DNA from: DASPWW01 sp963756745
GTDB lineage: Bacteria; Actinomycetota; Thermoleophilia; Solirubrobacterales; 70-9
Length of the DNA: 64,000 bases
Assembly (NCBI GenBank): GCA_963756745.1
Contig: CAVWOU010000001.1
Span: 124,001 to 188,000, forward strand
Reading direction: 5' to 3'
The translations under genes and the position numbers were made by a program. Under the pieces are notes generated by a model, which was not told the origin of the DNA, did not search any database, and worked only from the letters and a program-made list of their open reading frames with translations. Of this stretch, positions 60,584 through 64,000 are shown piece by piece. The stretch's first letter is position 1. Every line of letters begins with the position of its first letter.

Positions 60584-61873
60584 TCAGGGCGGGTAGACCC
60601 AGGTGGTGAACAGGGCGCTCGACAGCACGAGGAGCGAGCCGCTGATCACGAGCACTTGACGCAGACGCCCCTTCTCCTGCGACCACAGCGCGAGCGCGAT
60701 CCACAGCGGGAACAGCACGAGCATGAAGCGGGGCAGGGACTTGAGCGGCTCGTTCAGGGCCGGAGCCGAAAGCGGCAGCAGCAGGGCGCTCAACGCCCAC
60801 GCCGTGTACGCGGCGGGAAGCCGCTTCACGCTTTCGCACAGCGCCCAGACCGCGAGCGCGAAGAACCCGAACAGAATCAGGTTGCGGACCGCGACCAGCT
60901 CCGGAATCTCGCTGGGTCTTAGCTGCAGGATGCTGATCCCGGGGAGCAGCTCGACCACTGCGGTGAGCGCACCCCACAGTCCGAGGACGGCACCGCCGAT
61001 GAACGGAATCATGATCCGGCTCCACTCGCCCTGGGCCGCGAAGGCGTGCATCGGGTCGCCCGTGACGACCGAGAGGTAGCCCAGGTAGGCGAGCATCCCG
61101 GCGGGCACGGCGGCGATCCACAGGACGTCCGAAGCGAGATGGTGGCGCGGGCGCCACCCCGACGCGAGCCCGTGACGCGGCCGGTCTGCCCGGGGCCCGT
61201 ACAGGTACATGATCAGGAGCGGGATCACGAGCAACACACCGGCGCTGCGGGTGGCCGCGGCGAGCCCGCCGACGACTCCGGCGAGCGGCCAGCGCCCGAT
61301 TCGCGCCGCGTAGATCGATCCCACCGACGTCAGCATGAAGAGCGCCTCCGAGTACACGGCGGACAGCACCACCGCACTCGGGAACCAGGCGACAATGAGG
61401 ACCACCGCGCGCGCCGTCTCGGTCCCGAAGTCGATCGCGACCAGCCGGTGGAGCAGGTACAGCCCGCCGATCGCGCACGCGAACGAGACGAAAAGCCCGA
61501 GCAGCAGCGATGGGCCAAGCGGGCCCACAACCGATACCAGCGCCGGGTAGAGGGGGAAGAACGCGGCCCGATCCGTATACCCGTACCCGTACTGCGCGAT
61601 CTCCAGGTACCACACCGAGTCCCAGCGAGCGCCCGGGGCGACGAGCGCGTTGGCGAACGTCTCGTCGAACGGGATCGTGAGCCAGTAGGGATCGAGGCGT
61701 AACGACGTCTCACCCGCCGCGCCCACGGCGACGAGCGCCGCGATCCCCGCGATCCATGCGACCGCGCGCGAAACCCAGAACGCGGACCACACGTGTCGGA
61801 TGGCGACCCACTGGTCTTCGGCGATCGGGAGCGCGGCGCGCAGCCGCTCGGCATAGCTGTACGGCTCGCTCAC
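60584..61873 (-). CDS. PIG-V-type mannosyltransferase (membrane GT-C)
   Basis: About 429 residues from GTG 61873 with ten or more membrane helices. PGARWDSVWYLEIAQYGYGY has the catalytic-loop pattern RWDSxWY of PIG-V/GT-C enzymes, followed by FFPLYPALV and AAATRSAGVLLVIPLLIMYL. Such bacterial homologues use polyprenyl-phosphate sugar to build glycolipids or glycoproteins. The upstream in-frame extension to 62137 is antisense to the neighbouring gene and is rejected. Confidence 0.82.
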   Translation of the reverse strand: MSEPYSYAERLRAALPIAEDQWVAIRHVWSAFWVSRAVAWIAGIAALVAVGAAGETSLRLDPYWLTIPFDETFANALVAPGARWDSVWYLEIAQYGYGYTDRAAFFPLYPALVSVVGPLGPSLLLGLFVSFACAIGGLYLLHRLVAIDFGTETARAVVLIVAWFPSAVVLSAVYSEALFMLTSVGSIYAARIGRWPLAGVVGGLAAATRSAGVLLVIPLLIMYLYGPRADRPRHGLASGWRPRHHLASDVLWIAAVPAGMLAYLGYLSVVTGDPMHAFAAQGEWSRIMIPFIGGAVLGLWGALTAVVELLPGISILQLRPSEIPELVAVRNLILFGFFALAVWALCESVKRLPAAYTAWALSALLLPLSAPALNEPLKSLPRFMLVLFPLWIALALWSQEKGRLRQVLVISGSLLVLSSALFTTWVYPP

Positions 61874-61995
61874 CGGCGAGATTGTCCCAGAAGCGGAACT
61901 CGTTGCGTGTGACCGCGGGGCAATCGTCGACGGGCGGACGGTCCGTTTCACCGCGAGATAACAGTTCCGCCCTGCGGAGGCGATAGCGTCGGGCG

Positions 61996-63078
61996 ATGCC
62001 GCGCAGCGCGACGGAGGAGTCCTCGACTCCGACGAGCGCCACAGAACGCCCGCCCACCCAGACCACGATCCGGGCGTCGGAGATCGCGGAGGAGGAAGAG
62101 CTCCTCGCAAGCTGGGCCGAGAGCCGGCGGCGATCACGAGAGCGCCGCTACGCCCCCCGTCGCACGAAGCGGCGCATCGAGCCTCGGCGGTGGGCGCTCC
62201 GTGCGGGCGTCGCAGCCTTGCTCGTCGGCGCCGCAGTCATCCCGTTCAGCGACACGACCGATCTCGTAGTACCGAGCGCCGGGCGCGCCAAGGCCAGCGG
62301 GTCCGGTCCGCCCGGGACGCATGGGAGACGTCCGGGACCGCCGCCCGTGACCCCGTCCGCGAGCGGCGTGCGGGAGGCGAAGCAGTTCGTCCACACGCGC
62401 GAGGGCCTCGTGTCCTTCGCGGCGATCGACTCGCGCGGACGGGCGCGCGGGGTGGCCGAGAACCGCCCCTACGTGTCGGCGAGCGTGGTGAAGGCGCTGC
62501 TTCTCGCCGCCGAGCTGCGTCGGCTCGAGAGCGCCGGCGCCGGGATCGACGAGTTGACCCGGACCACCCTCACGCAGATGATCACGATCAGCGACAACGA
62601 CGCAGCGGACGCGATCTACGCGCGGGTCGGCGACGCCGGGCTGTACGCGGTCGCGAACCGCACGGGGATGCGCAGCTTCACGGTGTCCGGTTACTGGGCG
62701 AACGCCCAGATCACGGCCGCCGACATGGCGGCGTTCATGTGGAATCTCGACAAGGCGGTCCCGGCCGGCAAGCGTGACTTCGGGCTCTCGATCCTCGGCG
62801 AGATCGTCCCGCAGCAGAGCTGGGGGATCCCCGAGGCCGCCGGGCCCCACTGGGACATTCGCTTCAAGGGCGGCTGGCGCTCGACGGAGCTCGGGCAGCT
62901 CGTCCACCAGGCCGCCGCGCTGCGGCACGACGACGGCTCCCGAACCGCGGTCGCGGTGCTAACCGACGCCCAGCCGACCCAGACGTACGGGATCGAGTCG
63001 GTGCGCGGCGTGGCCGAGCGCATGCTCGATCACGGAGACGCTCATCGCGGCAGCTCGCGCCCCAACCACTCCGAATAG
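61996..63078 (+). CDS. Serine hydrolase, class A beta-lactamase-like
   Basis: A 360-residue protein with a disordered, charged N-terminus (1-70), one membrane helix (WALRAGVAALLVGAAVIPFS), a Gly/Pro linker and a beta-lactamase-like domain: SxxK in SASVVKALLLA, SDN in TISDNDAADAIY, and KGG in FKGGWRS. The omega-loop Glu of true beta-lactamases is not obvious, so a peptidoglycan-acting or other hydrolase is as likely as drug resistance. Its 3' end overlaps that of acxC by about 36 bp (convergent). Confidence 0.82.
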   Translation: MPRSATEESSTPTSATERPPTQTTIRASEIAEEEELLASWAESRRRSRERRYAPRRTKRRIEPRRWALRAGVAALLVGAAVIPFSDTTDLVVPSAGRAKASGSGPPGTHGRRPGPPPVTPSASGVREAKQFVHTREGLVSFAAIDSRGRARGVAENRPYVSASVVKALLLAAELRRLESAGAGIDELTRTTLTQMITISDNDAADAIYARVGDAGLYAVANRTGMRSFTVSGYWANAQITAADMAAFMWNLDKAVPAGKRDFGLSILGEIVPQQSWGIPEAAGPHWDIRFKGGWRSTELGQLVHQAAALRHDDGSRTAVAVLTDAQPTQTYGIESVRGVAERMLDHGDAHRGSSRPNHSE

Positions 63079-63566
63079 AAGCCCTCGAGGTCGGGGAGGA
63101 AGTCGTGCACGACCGGGTAGCCGGGCGGGACGGCCTCGACCTCGAGCAACGTCTTGCACCCGGGGCAGAAGTACTCGCGCAGGTGGTTCCAGTCGGGGTC
63201 GCCCGACATCTTCTCCGGGTAGATCTCGTGCAGCGATTCGTCGTCATCGCGCACGTTGATCAGCGCCTCGAGCTTCCAGTTCTCGCGGTAGTCGCCGAAC
63301 TCGTGCCCGCAGTCGCACTTGATGACATACCTAACACCGGACCCTGCACCACCCGTCGGCGGCTCTTGGCCGCCGGCGGCCACGATGTTTAGATGCTCGC
63401 CGAACGGGAGCACGATCGGCTCGTCCCACTCGACCCGCTCCTGGAGCAACGCGACGTACTGGTCGAACCGGCCGGGGTCCTTGTAGGAGGACTGGATCGC
63501 CCGCACCTGGGAGCGCGGAAGGCGCTCCTCGACGAGGTCGCGAAGCGTCTCGTCGTCGAGCTTCAC
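63042..63566 (-). CDS. acxC: Acetone carboxylase gamma subunit
   Basis: A 174-residue zinc-binding subunit: KLDDETLRDLVEERLPRSQV, KCDCGHEFGDYRENWKLEAL, then LREYFCPGCKTLLEVEAVPP and FLPDLEGFYSEWLGRELP. The two Cys pairs (CDCGHEF, FCPGCK) form the metal site typical of this subunit. The enzyme makes acetoacetate from acetone, bicarbonate and ATP. ATG 63566 overlaps the stop of the upstream subunit gene. Confidence 0.88.
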   Translation of the reverse strand: MKLDDETLRDLVEERLPRSQVRAIQSSYKDPGRFDQYVALLQERVEWDEPIVLPFGEHLNIVAAGGQEPPTGGAGSGVRYVIKCDCGHEFGDYRENWKLEALINVRDDDESLHEIYPEKMSGDPDWNHLREYFCPGCKTLLEVEAVPPGYPVVHDFLPDLEGFYSEWLGRELPR

Positions 63567-64000
63567 TGTTCCGCGTCGCGACCACCCGGCCGCGACGGAG
63601 TGAAAGACGACGTCGCGACCGGCCCTGATTCGTCGGCGAGCAGCGTGCGCGTCAGCTCGACGGTCGGGGTGGCGACGTCGAAGTCGAAGTCCTCCGGCAG
63701 GTCCCAGAACTCGCGGAACTCACGCGCCCAGCTGTCCGACAACCGGATCGACTCCGCGTACATCCTCTGCACCGGCTCGATCATCTCGCCGTCGAGCAGT
63801 CGCTGGCGCTCGCCCCGCATCCACTCGCGCACAGGGACCGCCTTGCGCCCGCGCTCCTCGCGCATCTCGGCTCGGCGCGTCACGCTGGCGTCGGGGTCGC
63901 CGGGGACCACGCCGTACACCGAATCCGCGTACCGCGGCAGCAGGTACTCGCCCTCGATGTCGGCCATCACCGACTCGTACGGTCGCTCGAGCGCATCTCC
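63563..64000 (-). CDS. acxB: Acetone carboxylase alpha subunit, 3' end (hydantoinase B family)
   Basis: The frame is open to the window edge, so 145 codons of a longer gene are seen. The segment PYESVMADIEGEYLLPRYAD, then SVYGVVPGDPDASVTRRAEM matches the C-terminal end of acetone carboxylase hydantoinase-B-type subunits, as does its place directly before the gamma subunit gene. The remaining subunit genes should lie to the right. Confidence 0.75.
   Translation of the reverse strand, partial: GDALERPYESVMADIEGEYLLPRYADSVYGVVPGDPDASVTRRAEMREERGRKAVPVREWMRGERQRLLDGEMIEPVQRMYAESIRLSDSWAREFREFWDLPEDFDFDVATPTVELTRTLLADESGPVATSSFTPSRPGGRDAEQ

Overview
This is a very GC-rich (strongly GC3-biased) bacterial chromosome segment, most likely from an actinobacterium of class Thermoleophilia (Solirubrobacterales/Gaiellales type). 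The taxonomic call is an inference. It rests on the dcw cluster without ftsA, split gcvPA/gcvPB, Ku with a stand-alone LigD polymerase, a metal-independent formate dehydrogenase, degenerate RTX-like tails, and F420-type LLM and DMT genes. The window is almost entirely coding. I recognised no tRNA, rRNA, CRISPR array, prophage or insertion sequence.

Region 1 (1-10740) reads as a one-carbon block. On the minus strand lies a glutamine-synthetase-like gene (frameshifted here) followed by glxB and glxC, of the GlnT/Glx or N-methylglutamate-synthase type. Beside it are malyl-CoA lyase, phosphoribulokinase, a LysR regulator, a serine/alanine-glyoxylate aminotransferase, hydroxypyruvate reductase, glycerate 2-kinase and NAD-formate dehydrogenase. 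These are signature serine-cycle functions plus formate oxidation. The phosphoribulokinase/LysR pair resembles the PRK-QscR regulatory circuit of Methylorubrum. A near-identical 32-bp element lies about 50 nt upstream of both the GS-like operon and fdh. The glycine cleavage operon gcvT-gcvH-gcvPA-gcvPB (16551-21021) fits the same C1/glycine/serine theme. Between these blocks are a DMT transporter, GntR and MocR regulators, and Ku plus LigD-Pol.

Region 2 (21075-37258, all minus strand) is the division and cell-wall cluster: mraZ-rsmH-ftsL-ftsI-murE-murF-mraY-murD-ftsW-murG-murC/murB (fused)-ftsQ-ftsZ. It has an MraZ-type operator, a long leader hairpin, and a good promoter just before ftsZ. 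Region 3 (37464-45842) holds tadC, tadB, cpaF and, separated, cpaB with a two-component pair (Flp/Tad pilus export without a pilin in view), plus an epimerase/TetR divergon, a BNR-repeat protein and a macro-domain protein. Region 4 (45988-53491) is metabolic: an unusual Rho-like protein with a changed P-loop, a transaldolase-type aldolase, glpD, a nitroreductase and an LLM oxidoreductase.

Region 5 (53510-60068) is the most striking system. A textbook cobalamin riboswitch precedes a five-gene operon: a secreted DUF4430-like protein, a DUF4430-like lipoprotein, EcfT, a fused double ECF ATPase, and an ECF S component fused to an extracellular alpha/alpha-toroid (prenyltransferase/squalene-cyclase repeats). 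The toroid and DUF4430 folds are those of the two domains of animal transcobalamin/intrinsic factor, so this looks like a bacterial transcobalamin-like B12 capture-and-import machine. The right edge has a cyclic-nucleotide-binding protein, a PIG-V-type mannosyltransferase, a beta-lactamase-like serine hydrolase and the 3' end of an acetone carboxylase operon.

Two families of short dispersed repeats were found. One sits directly upstream of start codons in sense orientation (murD, tadC, macro domain). The other lies in the murC-murB linker and before rsmH.
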